This document shows positions 44,639 to 53,763 of a DNA stretch of 64,000 nt, in pieces. The translations under genes were made by a program, and so were the position numbers. Position 1 is the stretch's first letter, and each line of letters begins with the position of its first letter. This DNA comes from Protula sp. h YS-2021 (Eukaryota; Annelida; Polychaeta; Sabellida; Serpulidae), in assembly GCA_949752745.1 (NCBI GenBank), contig OX457028.1, positions 4,957,332 through 5,021,331 of the forward strand. Reading direction: 5' to 3'. The notes below the pieces were generated by a model. That model saw nothing but the letters and a program-made list of their open reading frames with translations. It was not told the DNA's origin and searched no databases.

Positions 44639-45358
44639 CTGTGTACTGGAACTGTTGACCTTCGGCTATTTTGGCAAAGTGGAAGTCGCTGAGCTTGACA
44701 CACAAGTCATCCGTGTGTCCCTTGGTCCTCCTCTTGGTGACCGTGAAACACTGCGCTGAAATATCCCGCAGCAAGACCTTGTTCTGTGACAATGCTGTAC
44801 CGCAGCTAGAATCTGCGAGCAAATGGACAGTCTCCCTCGTACATTCTGACCCGTGGTCAACCATACCGAATAAGTAGTCATCCAGTGGCTGCGGTTGGTG
44901 ACCAGTGTCCGCTATATAATACGGAAAACTACTGTCATCTCGTACATACGCGATCATTTTCGTGATGTTCTTGCAGTGATCGGATTGCTGTAATGTCTTC
45001 AATAACTCAATATCGGATTGTAAAACACAGAAGTGTTGGGTTGTTTCATTTCGGCTGCAGATATCTGAAAGAGTTGACACCTTCCTGTAGACAAGCTTCA
45101 CTTCTCGGTCACAGAAAACCCCCGGTATTGAATTCCTAAGTGTGCCTTCTTCAATGCTATTGTGGAGAGAAACACCGTGCAGGACAAAGTCATACTCCAC
45201 TGTTCTTCTCATCATCGCGTAAATGATAGAACAGTGCCTTCCGTTCAATGCGGTGTTGTCTTTCAAAAAGCCCCTTTCTGAAGGCAATAGTAGCTTCAAA
45301 GTATCCATGCGGATAGCCGGATCAAAATGAGTCCAATGGACCAGAGCGCTGCATGGGT
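44639..45358 (-). CDS. Tandem-pseudokinase gene, exon: first kinase N-lobe to DFG region
   Basis: The acceptor TTTCTTAATCAG precedes ACCCAT, and the donor is ACACAG before GTAGGT. The 720 nt (about 239 residues) open and close in phase 1. The first ~95 residues have no recognised domain (PCSALVHWTHFDPAIRMDTL at the start). The N-lobe follows: EVKLVYRKV (beta-3), DIELLKTLQQ (helix C with Glu), HCKNITKMIAYV. The catalytic loop is LLRDISAQCF: Asp is kept, His is Leu and Asn is Cys. The magnesium motif is VKLSDFHFAK: DFG is DFH. Activity is doubtful but not excluded for this domain. Confidence 0.85.
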
Positions 45359-45599
45359 CTGATTAAGAAAGGACTTTCTTTGGTTAGTCTTTCCTCGAGG
45401 AGGGCGCGTAAGATGTCCACGACAAGTCGCCACGTTGCTGATGTAAAATAAAAGTGAAAAACAAATGGCAGTTAGGGTTTTAGCTGTTCTGTGACGCCAC
45501 TAAATTTTCAATGCAGACAACATTAGCTATTCTATTTGATTTAAATGCAGTCAGCTTTCCGGTTTGAGTAGAGCCACAGGGTTGGGGGGGAGGGGTGCA

Positions 45600-46270
45600 G
45601 CGTGTCTATGACTTTTCAAAACGACCCCTAAACGCGGAGAGTAGGAGGAAAATGGGGGTTATGGACAAGAATTCTGGACAGAATTGTGGTCAAGAACCCA
45701 TGGGGATTCTGGATCAGATAAAAGTAGTAGGAAATAGGGTTCTGCGTCAATCAATCATCGTAACGTCATCAATCACGTGACATCAAGCCCCGCCAGAGTA
45801 AGGGAAAAACGAAAGTTTTGAATGGCGTTTGAATGGCGTTCTCTACCACATCACCAACCAAAAATAAATAAATAAACATAGCAAATAAACATAACCAAGA
45901 ATTTCACTTACCCAAATTTTCACTTTCAGCAACAACAACTATCACCATTGTCACTTCCTCTTGACAACTTCGCTGCCACGAAGGGGCGGGGCTTGATTTA
46001 TGACGTCACGATTATTGACTGTGGTAGAACTGTCGTTTATCCCCTACTCACGAGGCGGGGCCTAATATATGACGTCACGATGATTGACTGATCCATAACT
46101 TTCGTTTTTCCCTTATTCAGGGGGCGGGGCTTGATTAATGACGTCACGATGATTGATTGGTCCAGAAATTTCGTTTTCCCCTACTCCAGATTTTGGTCCA
46201 GAACCCCCATTTTCTGCCTACTGCGGAGTGCTTATTTTGAAATAATACTCCTTTAACCAAACGCTTGGTG
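45600..46270. mobile_element. Foldback/MITE-like element carrying GC boxes and CREs
   Basis: The outer segments are imperfect inverted repeats (AGGAAAATGGGGGTT near 45647 against AACCCCCATTTTCTGCCTAC near 46204). Inside are three ~69-bp direct repeats, each with GGCGGGGC and TGACGTCA, plus one inverted diverged copy at 45743-45800. No ORF. It sits in the intron between the first and second visible exons of the kinase-fold gene. Confidence 0.65.
45983..46146. promoter_or_regulatory. Triple GC-box + CRE array
   Basis: GGGGCGGGGC at 45983, AGGCGGGGCC at about 46053 and GGGGCGGGGC at 46121 are each followed 8-10 bp later by a full palindromic CRE TGACGTCA (46001, 46070, 46139). These are consensus Sp1/KLF and CREB/ATF sites. 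Spacing is regular at about 69 bp. Whether they act as a promoter or enhancer is unknown; they come with a repeat element. Confidence 0.6.
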
Positions 46271-46789
46271 TTATTTTGAAATCCCGATTCTTTGTTGTTA
46301 GAAACAAAGAATGCTAAATGGAAATTATCCCCCCCCCCACTTTATAATGAAATTGGGCTCCCTGCGTAGACCGCGTCTGGTTTCAAAATTACCCCCTGCT
46401 CTACGTTCTTCTTTTTTTCGGACACGCCAGGTAGCAACATGCGATATCAAGTACTCCCCCTCCCCCCCCAAGATAAATCTGCTCCTTTTTCCAAGTTTCC
46501 CCCCCCCTCCACCCCTCGGGATTAATCCGCTCCCTTCCAGCTCATAAAATCTGAAGATATCCCTGTGGTTTCGAAGTTCTATTGTTTTGAGAGGGCATTT
46601 TCATTTAATTAAGTAATTATGTTAAGTTAACTGTAATTTGTACTGTAATTACACACGTTCTATGAGTGCCTTAATGTTGATACTAGCGATATTGTGATAA
46701 CACTTGCTGTTTTGTCCCAGGATGGATCCACCCCAAAACTCCCCCCCCCTCCAAACAAAAATCGCCACCGCAACACACACAACACTCTC
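46271..46789. other. Intron; no gene seen
   Basis: C-rich runs and unique sequence between the foldback element and the CT tract. Confidence 0.4.
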
Positions 46790-46824
46790 ATTCTCACCCC
46801 TTATCTCTCTCCCTCCTCCCTCCT

Positions 46825-46878
<54 letters not shown>

Positions 46879-46984
46879 CTCTCCCTCCTCTCTCTCTTGC
46901 CCTCCCTCTTCTCTCCTTCCTCCTCTCTCTCTCTCCTCTTCCTCTCCTCTCTCTCTCTCTCCATCTCCTCTCTCTTTCTCTCTC

Positions 46985-47015
<31 letters not shown>

Positions 47016-47094
47016 CCCCTCTCTCTCCTCTCCCTCCTCTCTCTCTTGCCCTCCCTCTCCTCTCTTCCTTCCTCTTCTCTCTCCTCTTCCTCTC

Positions 47095-47125
<31 letters not shown>

Positions 47126-47162
47126 TCTCCTCTCTCTCTCTATCTCTCTCTCTCTCTCTCTA
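46790..47162. repeat. (CT)n-rich tract
   Basis: Imperfect CTCTCT and CCTCTCTC repeats over about 370 bp, with near-identical internal blocks (CTCTTGCCCTCCCTCT twice). The Arg/Glu-rich ORF on the minus strand is repeat translation running on from the exon at 47203. Confidence 0.95.
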
Positions 47163-47202
47163 ATGGAGCGATATTTTCTCTCGGATTTCGGCCTTTTCTC
47201 AC

Positions 47203-47335
47203 CAGGATTCCTGGACACATTTAGCACTGTTCCCACGATTACCGCCACCAGCAAACGCAGCTTTTTGCGCTCGTTCTTGTCCTTCTCTTCGTCCTTCGAA
47301 TTCATACACTTTTCCAACACACGTTCAAAGTCTGT
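47203..47335 (-). CDS. Tandem-pseudokinase gene, upstream exon (first visible)
   Basis: The acceptor GGATGCATACAG precedes ACAGAC, and the donor is AATCCTG before GTGAGA. It encodes TDFERVLEKCMNSKDEEKDK, a basic stretch, then LRLLVAVIVGTVLNVS, which is hydrophobic and could be a short membrane-associated segment. It ends in phase 1, matching the exon at 45358. No domain is recognised. Assignment to the kinase-fold gene rests on strand, order and phase. Anything upstream is lost in the adjacent assembly gap. Confidence 0.6.
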
Positions 47336-47385
47336 CTGTATGCATCCAAATTATGGGATATAAGATTGCTCAAATAAAACAAAAC

Positions 47386-47585
47386 NNNNNNNNNNNNNNN
47401 NNNNNNNNNNNNNNNNNNNNNNNNNNNNNNNNNNNNNNNNNNNNNNNNNNNNNNNNNNNNNNNNNNNNNNNNNNNNNNNNNNNNNNNNNNNNNNNNNNNN
47501 NNNNNNNNNNNNNNNNNNNNNNNNNNNNNNNNNNNNNNNNNNNNNNNNNNNNNNNNNNNNNNNNNNNNNNNNNNNNNNNNNNNNN
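47386..47585. other. Assembly gap (200 N)
   Basis: Exactly 200 unknown bases, a conventional placeholder length. The host exon stops 50 bp to the left and a DNA polymerase coding frame starts at once to the right. The true distance and the transposon's left end are therefore unknown. Confidence 0.99.
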
Positions 47586-47586
47586 G

Positions 47587-49179
47587 TGGGATACATTTAA
47601 CTGTACCACATTTGGTGAATACCACGACCTGTACCTGAAATCAGATGTGTTATTACTAGCTGACGTGTTTGAAAATTTTCGTCAAGTATGCCTCAACACG
47701 TATGAATTGGATCCTGCTCATTACTATACAGCACCAGAACTGTCGTGGGATGCAATGTTGAAAGCGACAAAGGTGAAGTTGGAATTGATCAATGGCATTG
47801 ACATGTACCAAATGGTTGAGCAAGGCATACGTGGAGGAATATCTGTGATCACACACAAGTATGCGAAAGCGAATAATCCCTACGTAGCAGATTACAATTC
47901 TGAGATACCAAACAACTATCTGATGTACCTCGACGCAAACAACCTGTATGGCTGGGCCATGTCACAAAGCATGCCACAAAGAGGATTTATGTGGGTGAGT
48001 GAGCCAGAATCCGTCAACTTCATGGATGTAGCTGAAGATGATGACATTGGATTCATTTTGGAAGTGGATTTAGAATACCCACATTCAATCCATGATCATC
48101 ATAATCACTATCCAGTGGCTCCAGAACGGAAATGTGTCAAAGTTGAAGAATTGTCAGAGTACAGTCAGAAGCTGCGGAAAGATCTAAGCATGAAAGAGAA
48201 ACCCAGTGAAAAGCTCATTCCTAACTTGTCTGACAAGAAGAAATATGTACTTCATTACAGGAATTTACAACAGTGCGTCTCACTGGGGTTGAAAGTCACT
48301 AAAGTACATCGCGCCATCATGTTTGAACAGAGCAAATGGTTGGCAAAATACATTACCTTGAACACGGAAAAGAGAAAATTGGCTAAGATCCCGTTTGAGA
48401 AAGACTTCTTCAAACTGATGAACAACTCGGTGTTTGGCAAAACCATGGAAAATGTGAGAAAGCGAATCAATGTTGAACTTGTTCACAAGGAAAAGCGGTT
48501 CAAGAAACTTGTAGCCAAACCTTCTTTCCACAAATTCAAAATTTTCAACGAAGATTTGACCGCGGTACATTTACGCAAAGTGGATTTGCTTCTGGATAAA
48601 CCCATTCAAGTTGGCTTCACCATTCTTGACCTCAGCAAAGTGCTTATGTTCAACTTTCATTACAACTACATCATGGTCAAGTATCCCAATGCCAAGTTGT
48701 TGTTCAGTGACACCGACAGTCTATGTTATGACATAGAAACGGAAGACATCTACAAGGATATGCAGCAAGATGCTGACCTGTTCGACACAAGTGACTATCC
48801 GCCAGATCACTTCCTACATTCCAACGTGAACAAAAAAGTGCTTGGGAAAATGAAGGAAGAGACGGCAGGCGTCCCTATTGAAGAGTTTGTTGGACTCATA
48901 CCGAAAATGTACAGTTTATTGTGTGGCGGGAAAGAAAAACATACAGCTAAAGGCATCACTCGAGCTTGTCAAAGACGTATTAAACATGTGCAGTATAGAG
49001 ACAGTTTGTTCAACCAAACTCAAACGATGGCTACAGGACACATTATTCGAAGTCATAGTCACCAGCTTTTCTCGGAGAAGATTAGGAAGGTAGCCCTCTC
49101 CCCATATGACGACAAGCGATATGTGCTGAATGATGCCTATTCCACTTTAGCGCATGGACATTACAAGGCTGTGGTATAA
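47587..49179 (+). CDS. Protein-primed DNA polymerase type B, C-terminal half
   Basis: This enzyme would replicate the element from a terminal protein primer. The 530 visible codons start in the exonuclease domain (YLKSDVLLLADVF, ExoIII-type motif). They continue with polymerase motif A (YLDANNLYGWA, near 47926-47958), motif B (KLMNNSVFGKTM, near 48411) and motif C (FSDTDSL, near 48703), which carries the catalytic aspartates. A KGITR thumb motif follows near 48949. The visible part is intact and ends at TAA 49177-49179. The N-terminal half, several hundred codons in this family, is lost in the gap; the reading frame across the Ns is arbitrary. The stop codon overlaps a TATA box for the next gene. 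Confidence 0.93.
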   Translation, partial: WDTFNCTTFGEYHDLYLKSDVLLLADVFENFRQVCLNTYELDPAHYYTAPELSWDAMLKATKVKLELINGIDMYQMVEQGIRGGISVITHKYAKANNPYVADYNSEIPNNYLMYLDANNLYGWAMSQSMPQRGFMWVSEPESVNFMDVAEDDDIGFILEVDLEYPHSIHDHHNHYPVAPERKCVKVEELSEYSQKLRKDLSMKEKPSEKLIPNLSDKKKYVLHYRNLQQCVSLGLKVTKVHRAIMFEQSKWLAKYITLNTEKRKLAKIPFEKDFFKLMNNSVFGKTMENVRKRINVELVHKEKRFKKLVAKPSFHKFKIFNEDLTAVHLRKVDLLLDKPIQVGFTILDLSKVLMFNFHYNYIMVKYPNAKLLFSDTDSLCYDIETEDIYKDMQQDADLFDTSDYPPDHFLHSNVNKKVLGKMKEETAGVPIEEFVGLIPKMYSLLCGGKEKHTAKGITRACQRRIKHVQYRDSLFNQTQTMATGHIIRSHSHQLFSEKIRKVALSPYDDKRYVLNDAYSTLAHGHYKAVV

Positions 49180-49186
49180 AAGGGGG
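49175..49186 (+). promoter_or_regulatory. TATA box overlapping the polymerase stop codon
   Basis: TATAAAAGGGGG begins two bases before the TAA of the polymerase gene, 62 nt upstream of the ATG at 49237. The same core TATAAAARGG is found about 40-45 nt upstream of the ATGs at 58050 and 59168 on the other strand. Confidence 0.65.
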
Positions 49187-49236
49187 AGGTCCTCCAACGG
49201 AAGAGTTATTTGAGGTGTGAACATTGAAGTGTTAAC

Positions 49237-49596
49237 ATGGAACGTGAAAGTCGTAAGAGATCTACAACTGATATGGATACTCTTGCAGATGCAGTTAAAG
49301 ACTTAAAAGTGAAAAATCCTACCACTACCATCAAGAAATTGAAAGTGGAGACAGCACCAACACCACAGTCGTGGGATGGAATGCTTTCTCTAGGAAATGG
49401 AAAGTATATCAAGATTATGAAACAAAGCAATGAAGGAGTGGTAAACATTCGCAAGTACCTGAGAGATGAGGGGACTGGAAAAAACCGTCCAACGAAAAAG
49501 GGAATTTTGCTGACAATACCTGAATGGAAAATGCTGAAGAAGTGGATAAAAGGCTTCGCAGACAAGAAGACAGCTCATAACAAGGTAAAAACATGA
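49237..49596 (+). CDS. PC4/Sub1-like ssDNA-binding protein
   Basis: 119 residues. A basic, Lys-rich N-terminus (about 1-45) is followed by a PC4-like domain: LGNGKYIKIMKQSNEGVVNI, RKYLRDEGTGKNRPTKKGIL, LTIPEWKMLKKWI. This fits the PC4 pattern of a beta sheet with VxIRxYxxxxG...PTxKGIxLxxxxWxxLxxxI. PC4 proteins bind single-stranded or melted DNA and act in transcription or replication; a role in polymerase-driven replication of the element is inferred. ATG 49237 has AACATGG context. The stop overlaps the next start as ATGA. Four more divergent relatives follow or lie at 57430. Confidence 0.7.
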   Translation: MERESRKRSTTDMDTLADAVKDLKVKNPTTTIKKLKVETAPTPQSWDGMLSLGNGKYIKIMKQSNEGVVNIRKYLRDEGTGKNRPTKKGILLTIPEWKMLKKWIKGFADKKTAHNKVKT

Positions 49597-49964
49597 ATGC
49601 ACTCATGCTGAACGGTGGTGCTTACCTTACTGTAAATGATAGGAATGAAGTGATACTAGATTCTCAGAGAAGTTATCATCGGTTTAAACCTGAAGTGTGG
49701 AAAGACTTTAAAAACATACCACTTGAACCTGGGTTTAAACGTAGACTTGAAAATAAAGTGGAAGTGACGGTGGCTGAATATGATTCTAACATACGTGTAG
49801 AAATCTGTAGAAATCTTTTACAGGATTATCCAGAGGATTATAAGGGAGTTGTGCCAGATACACCATATACAGATTTGATTATCTTTGATATGAAGAACTG
49901 GCGCGCAGTCTTACGATTCCTAGAAGTGATACAACATCCACTCTTCACCATCTTGCGAGCATAA
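49593..49964 (+). CDS. Small PC4-like protein (divergent paralog)
   Basis: 123 residues, starting at an ATG that overlaps the previous stop (ATGA). The C-terminal ~65 residues (KVEVTVAEYDSNIRVEICRN ... DLIIFDMKNWRAVLRFLE) follow the layout of the PC4-like domain upstream: a beta hairpin with a V.I.R pattern, then a strand and W-containing helix. The N-terminal part (AYLTVNDRNEVILDS...W) could be a shortened second copy. The function is not otherwise recognisable. A DNA scar shared with the end of the upstream gene points to tandem duplication. Confidence 0.6.
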   Translation: MNALMLNGGAYLTVNDRNEVILDSQRSYHRFKPEVWKDFKNIPLEPGFKRRLENKVEVTVAEYDSNIRVEICRNLLQDYPEDYKGVVPDTPYTDLIIFDMKNWRAVLRFLEVIQHPLFTILRA

Positions 49965-50019
49965 AAAACGTCTTTGTAGACAAGGAGACAGCTCATAGTT
50001 CATCTGACTGTTGAACGAG

Positions 50020-50361
50020 ATGGAAGACTTTTTATCGGAATATGAACCCATTACGCATGGATTCTCATATCTGAGAAACGTATATGATGACATCGTGCTA
50101 AAACATTTTGGAAAGTATATCATTCTATCAACTGACGAACAATCTGTGTTGAAAGACCATCTAGAGAAGCTGAGGATACCTGGCTTTCTCCTGAAACTCT
50201 CAGAGGATTTAGAAGTGCGTGTGACTGAGAACTATTTAGACGTGTTTGTACGATTTCGCCAATATGACGAGCTTACAAAATGCTACGACTACATCACCCT
50301 CAACACAGTGGAATGGCACGCTCTGTTACAAGCATTGGATTGGAAAGAACCTGACGCTTGA
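50020..50361 (+). CDS. Small PC4-like protein (divergent paralog)
   Basis: 113 residues from the ATG at 50020; an upstream TTG at 50011 is in frame but less likely. The C-terminal part (LKLSEDLEVRVTENYLDVFV, then YDYITLNTVEWHALLQALDW) has the same strand-strand-W-helix ending as its neighbours. The N-terminal ~45 residues (YGKYIILSTDEQ-like) may be a degenerate further copy. No other domain. It overlaps the frame of the next ORF. Confidence 0.55.
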   Translation: MEDFLSEYEPITHGFSYLRNVYDDIVLKHFGKYIILSTDEQSVLKDHLEKLRIPGFLLKLSEDLEVRVTENYLDVFVRFRQYDELTKCYDYITLNTVEWHALLQALDWKEPDA

Positions 50362-50386
50362 ATTCAAAGAGGAAGGAGTGCAACTC

Positions 50387-50635
50387 ATGCGAGGCACCAA
50401 GTCCATTGAACTGACGCATCCCATGTGTGTTATGGTGATGGACATTGACATGAATGATCATGGATATGAACTGAAACTGTCTGAACACAAAGATGTTAAA
50501 ATAATAAAGTTTGGTAATGGACAGTGTTATGCTAGTTTTCATAGCATTTACAAACGTGGATGTAATGTCTATGATACATATATTAATTTAGATTGGTATG
50601 AATGGCATGTGTTTATCGATGTATTTGTAAAATAA
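50387..50635 (+). CDS. Small PC4-like protein (divergent paralog, possibly part of a broken longer gene)
   Basis: 82 residues from the ATG at 50387, in the frame that is open from 50246. It shows YELKLSEHKDVKIIKFGNG, then YDTYINLDWYEWHVFIDVF, again the PC4-like strand and EW-helix ending. The open frame extends upstream over the 3' end of the previous ORF, so this could also be the second half of a frameshifted two-module gene. AATAAA at 50631-50636 overlaps the stop codon. Confidence 0.5.
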   Translation: MRGTKSIELTHPMCVMVMDIDMNDHGYELKLSEHKDVKIIKFGNGQCYASFHSIYKRGCNVYDTYINLDWYEWHVFIDVFVK

Positions 50636-50719
50636 AAGCTTAATGTGAAATAATTGTTAAAATGTAAATAATGTATAACACAATAAAAAAGAATGTTGTA
50701 TAAAACTGTCTTGTTTATT
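50631..50719. terminator. Convergent polyadenylation signals
   Basis: Plus-strand AATAAA occurs at 50631-50636 and 50682-50687. A minus-strand AATAAA (TTTATT at 50714-50719) faces them from the protease side. This is the junction of the plus and minus transcription units. Confidence 0.6.
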
Positions 50720-50785
50720 TACAATATTCATAATACAATTCACAATTACCAACAACTTAACTAATACAACTTAACTAATACAACA

Positions 50786-51223
50786 TCAATAAAATAATGG
50801 TTTATACTTACTATATACAAAATCCTTTACAACAAAATCACCATCACTTCTTCTTAATACATCAATGATTTCAAAAGGACTATGTCCTCGAGCTCTTTGA
50901 ATTATATAATATATACAATAAAATCCACATGTAGAGGATATTGGTGTTTGTAATGGAACTGAATTATAAATGAAATTAAACTTTAAAAACTTATTCAAAC
51001 GACTGTCTATAGGTAAAAGTCCATAAGAGTCAAAATATTCTGCAGGGTCTTCGTCATAATATACTGCCACCCAATGCTCTCCTGGCTCATCATGATCGTA
51101 TGTGTTGATGACATAGGCACCGCGTTGTAAAGATGGTAACTGGTCCATGGCAAACACACATTGAAACAAGTCTTTTGTCGTGGCATCATGGGATAGGATG
51201 GCTTCTATCTGCTTCGTGTTCAT
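50786..51223 (-). CDS. Adenain-like cysteine protease (PRO)
   Basis: 145 residues of the adenovirus-protease/Ulp1 fold, expected to cleave capsid and core precursors during virion maturation. The catalytic set is visible: GEHWVAVY (His), AEYFDSYG (Asp), the Gln of LQTPISS and STCGFYCIYYI (Cys). The length is somewhat short compared with ~200 residues in adenains, but similar to other Polinton proteases. The ATG overlaps the capsid stop as ATGA (51220-51223). It is the last gene of the minus-strand block and is apparently intact. Confidence 0.88.
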   Translation of the reverse strand: MNTKQIEAILSHDATTKDLFQCVFAMDQLPSLQRGAYVINTYDHDEPGEHWVAVYYDEDPAEYFDSYGLLPIDSRLNKFLKFNFIYNSVPLQTPISSTCGFYCIYYIIQRARGHSPFEIIDVLRRSDGDFVVKDFVYSKYKPLFY

Positions 51224-52589
51224 GACTGGTAGTCGAATTGAATGCTACGATTTGCACTTATTTCAACAATGTTATCAAATTCAGCATACACCATAACATT
51301 GACTGTATTTTGCAAGGCACCAGCAAAATTCATTTCTAGTCTCAAATTCCCATATTTGATAAGGGCATAATGATCAGCACCATCATAATCAGGTGTTAAG
51401 TCAAAAGAAAACAACGAATAACCTCTAGGCCAATCTTCCCGTTTTATAATGGAACTTTTCTCGCCATCCAATCTATCAAAAGATTTGTAAAGAGTTTCAA
51501 AAGCATCAAGATATTTGCCTTCATTTATATCAAGCTTGAGAGGTTTGGATAGGACTGGTTCACCATCAGAGTAAAGCTGCATAAAGTTAAGATTAAAATG
51601 TTCAAAATTGTATGGATTTCTCAATACTGTTCCAGCAAAGGATTCATTATGAACCATTCCAATGACAATACGTTTTGGTAATTGGCCTAAAAAGATGCTA
51701 TCTTTCACAAAAGATTGAAATCCAGTTGGAATAGCTAAAACTTTACATTCTTTTCTATTAACAATAAACTTAACAGGACTTTTCATCAATGCATCTGCAT
51801 GTCCCAACTGAATACCTGGACTAACCCTCACTTTGCGAATGGTTAAAAACGCTTCTCTCACTTCTACTTTAAAACCATTATTTGCAGCCATACATATCCA
51901 TCTTTTTGTCTATGTAAACGTAATTTCATACTAACACCATTGGGAAGATAACGATCCTGCTCAAACAAATCTACCCTTAAACCACCTGTAAGCGCAAACT
52001 CACGGCTTAGACGTGTATACAAATAGCGATTATGTAAACCATTATTTCCTGTTTCAGCTATATCACCACCTTCAATATTTACATGAAAACCTGATACATA
52101 TCTTTCATGATTAGGTCTTTTCACCTCATAAGTATTCATTGATCCGGCAGTATCTTTAAAGATGAGACGCATAGAGCGCTCAGAATGGAGACTTTCTTCC
52201 GAGTCATGAATGAGATGAGATATGATGCTAGTATAACCATGGGTATTGTTACTATGTGATATCAAACGATCATTTAGAAATAATTCAATATTAGACCATA
52301 GCCCATTAAACAAATCATTGATACATGACACGTTATCATCTACACCACACAGTGTTCCATCAGCCTTGACAATGCGACATACAATATGGAGTTTACTGTT
52401 CTTTAAATCTAGATATTCTTCTGTACTCGCAGGAATGTAGAATTCTATTGGAGCACCCTCTCTAATGGTAGTCATTGGTTGATAGTCTACATTATAACTT
52501 TTTTCTACAGCAGTTTGCGTTGGTTGTATGTGAAACCATTCTAATGGAGAAAGGCTACATTCACAAGAATGATTATGAATTAAAGACAT
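51220..52589 (-). pseudogene. Major capsid protein (double jelly-roll), broken by a frameshift
   Basis: Hexon-like major capsid protein of Polintons, which would form the trimeric capsomers of an icosahedral shell. The N-terminal part is read at 51864-52589 (241 codons) and includes PIEFYIPASTEEYLDLKNSK and a GANV-like external loop region with HSNNTHGY. The C-terminal part is read at 51220-51891 (223 codons), with GIQLGHADALMKSPVKFIV and NLRLEMNFAGALQNTVNVMV. The two parts lie in different frames. The shift falls between about 51865 and 51920, near a run of five A (minus strand). Together they are close to the usual family length, so a single indel or a base-call error is the likely cause. 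It starts 2 nt after the pX-like stop. Confidence 0.82.
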
Positions 52590-52591
52590 GA

Positions 52592-52948
52592 TTAAAAAAT
52601 ATCTTTCTTATGTTTTTTTGATGTTATCCGTTTAGCTGCTTTTCGCCTTCTGACACGTTTTGCTCGTTTCGGTCTCTTTTGTCCTCGTAACCCACCACCA
52701 AACATACGTTGTGCTACTCGACCTGTAACATCTTTCGCGATATCTTTTGCAGCCCTTTTAAGATGTGGTGCAACGATTTTAGCCCCTGTCTTAAGCAGTG
52801 GAATAGCTTTTCGAGCCAATGATCCCAGTATTGAACCAATACCATCTCCATATTGCATTCGCGCTCCTTTAAATCCTGGTAATTCTCCACCCACTTGACG
52901 AAGAAAATGGTTGCGATAAATAGATGGATTGTGTGTGTATGCTTTCAT
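52592..52948 (-). CDS. Adenovirus pX-like basic core protein
   Basis: 118 residues, very basic. There is an N-terminal region with PGFKGARMQYGDGIGSI, then LGSLARKAIPLLKTGAKIVA and an amphipathic helix. It ends with an Arg/Lys cluster (GQKRPKRAKRVRRRKAAKRI). The YGDGIGS...LxRxAxPLL layout is typical of the pX/mu-like proteins of adintoviruses and Polintons, thought to condense DNA in the virion and to be cut by the protease. The ATG overlaps the penton stop as ATGA (52945-52948). Confidence 0.75.
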   Translation of the reverse strand: MKAYTHNPSIYRNHFLRQVGGELPGFKGARMQYGDGIGSILGSLARKAIPLLKTGAKIVAPHLKRAAKDIAKDVTGRVAQRMFGGGLRGQKRPKRAKRVRRRKAAKRITSKKHKKDIF

Positions 52949-53709
52949 AATGCTTTTGGTCGAAAATGAAGTTTACAGATCACCTTTCCAGTTTGAAATG
53001 GAACATTATGGCCTGTGTCGTCCTTAATATTCATTTCTATCACGTCAAATTTGGATGTGTTTACAGGAACATAATGAGGTTCTCCATAAGTTTTCATGAT
53101 AATGTCTCCATCATGTCCTTGTATTCCAACAGAACGTAGCAAAGGAACATAATAATCACCAACAACTTGTGGCTCACAAATACTACAGTACACATAAAGT
53201 GTATAAAATCCCTGTTTCACATCGGCTTTATGTTCAGCTGTGCACGTTTCAGTATACCATTGATCTGGGATAAATCCTAAAATCTCAGCTAATCCAGTGG
53301 AGAATGACACTTCAAAGCCGTAATTTAGAAATAGAAAAACACGTCGTCTAATTTTATCATACTTTATCTGAATAGCTTCTTTAAGGTCATCTTTCATAGA
53401 ATTAGTTGCTTCTTTATTGACTGCCTGACATATCTCTTGTATGGATCTGTAGTAACCATAAGGAATATTGATTGTGTCAAGAACAATATTATTCAGTGGT
53501 TGTTGTCGATACTGAATAGAATAGTCCATTCCATGTCTCATGGTTGTCCATGTATGTGGATATTGAATTTCAGCTAAAGCCACTTCATATTTTCCGTTCA
53601 GATAGATGGTTCGAGGCATACGAATTTGATAATTCGAAGTCTTGTTGTTGGGATAATAGTTCATACTAGCATTGCTGGGTAAAGTAATGTAAAAACTTGT
53701 TGACTCCAT
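52945..53709 (-). CDS. Minor capsid (penton-like single jelly-roll) protein
   Basis: 254 residues, intact. Characteristic segments of Polinton penton homologs are seen: FYITLPSNASMNYYPNNKTS near the start, YLNGKYEVALAEIQYPHTW, GFEVSFSTGLAEILGF and a final strand VICKLHFRPKAL. It is expected to form the vertex pentamers. It starts 54 nt after the stop of the small Cys-rich gene and overlaps the next start as ATGA. Confidence 0.85.
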   Translation of the reverse strand: MESTSFYITLPSNASMNYYPNNKTSNYQIRMPRTIYLNGKYEVALAEIQYPHTWTTMRHGMDYSIQYRQQPLNNIVLDTINIPYGYYRSIQEICQAVNKEATNSMKDDLKEAIQIKYDKIRRRVFLFLNYGFEVSFSTGLAEILGFIPDQWYTETCTAEHKADVKQGFYTLYVYCSICEPQVVGDYYVPLLRSVGIQGHDGDIIMKTYGEPHYVPVNTSKFDVIEMNIKDDTGHNVPFQTGKVICKLHFRPKAL

Positions 53710-53763
53710 GGCAGCTAAATCGTTTATGTGATGTAGATAGACTAGATGTGTATATACATTACT

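Noticed and set aside
46649..47320. Long Arg/Glu-rich minus-strand ORF and Ser/Leu-rich plus-strand ORFs
   Set aside because: They are translations of the CT-rich tract. Only the 47203-47335 part has exon character with splice sites.
47353..47586. Extension of the polymerase ORF across the N run to an ATG at 47353
   Set aside because: The frame through 200 unknown bases is meaningless; the start seen on the left is intron or flank sequence.
51865..51920. Programmed ribosomal frameshift in the capsid gene
   Set aside because: The A run is short, no downstream stem or pseudoknot is evident, and other genes of the element are also broken. A simple indel or sequence error is more likely.
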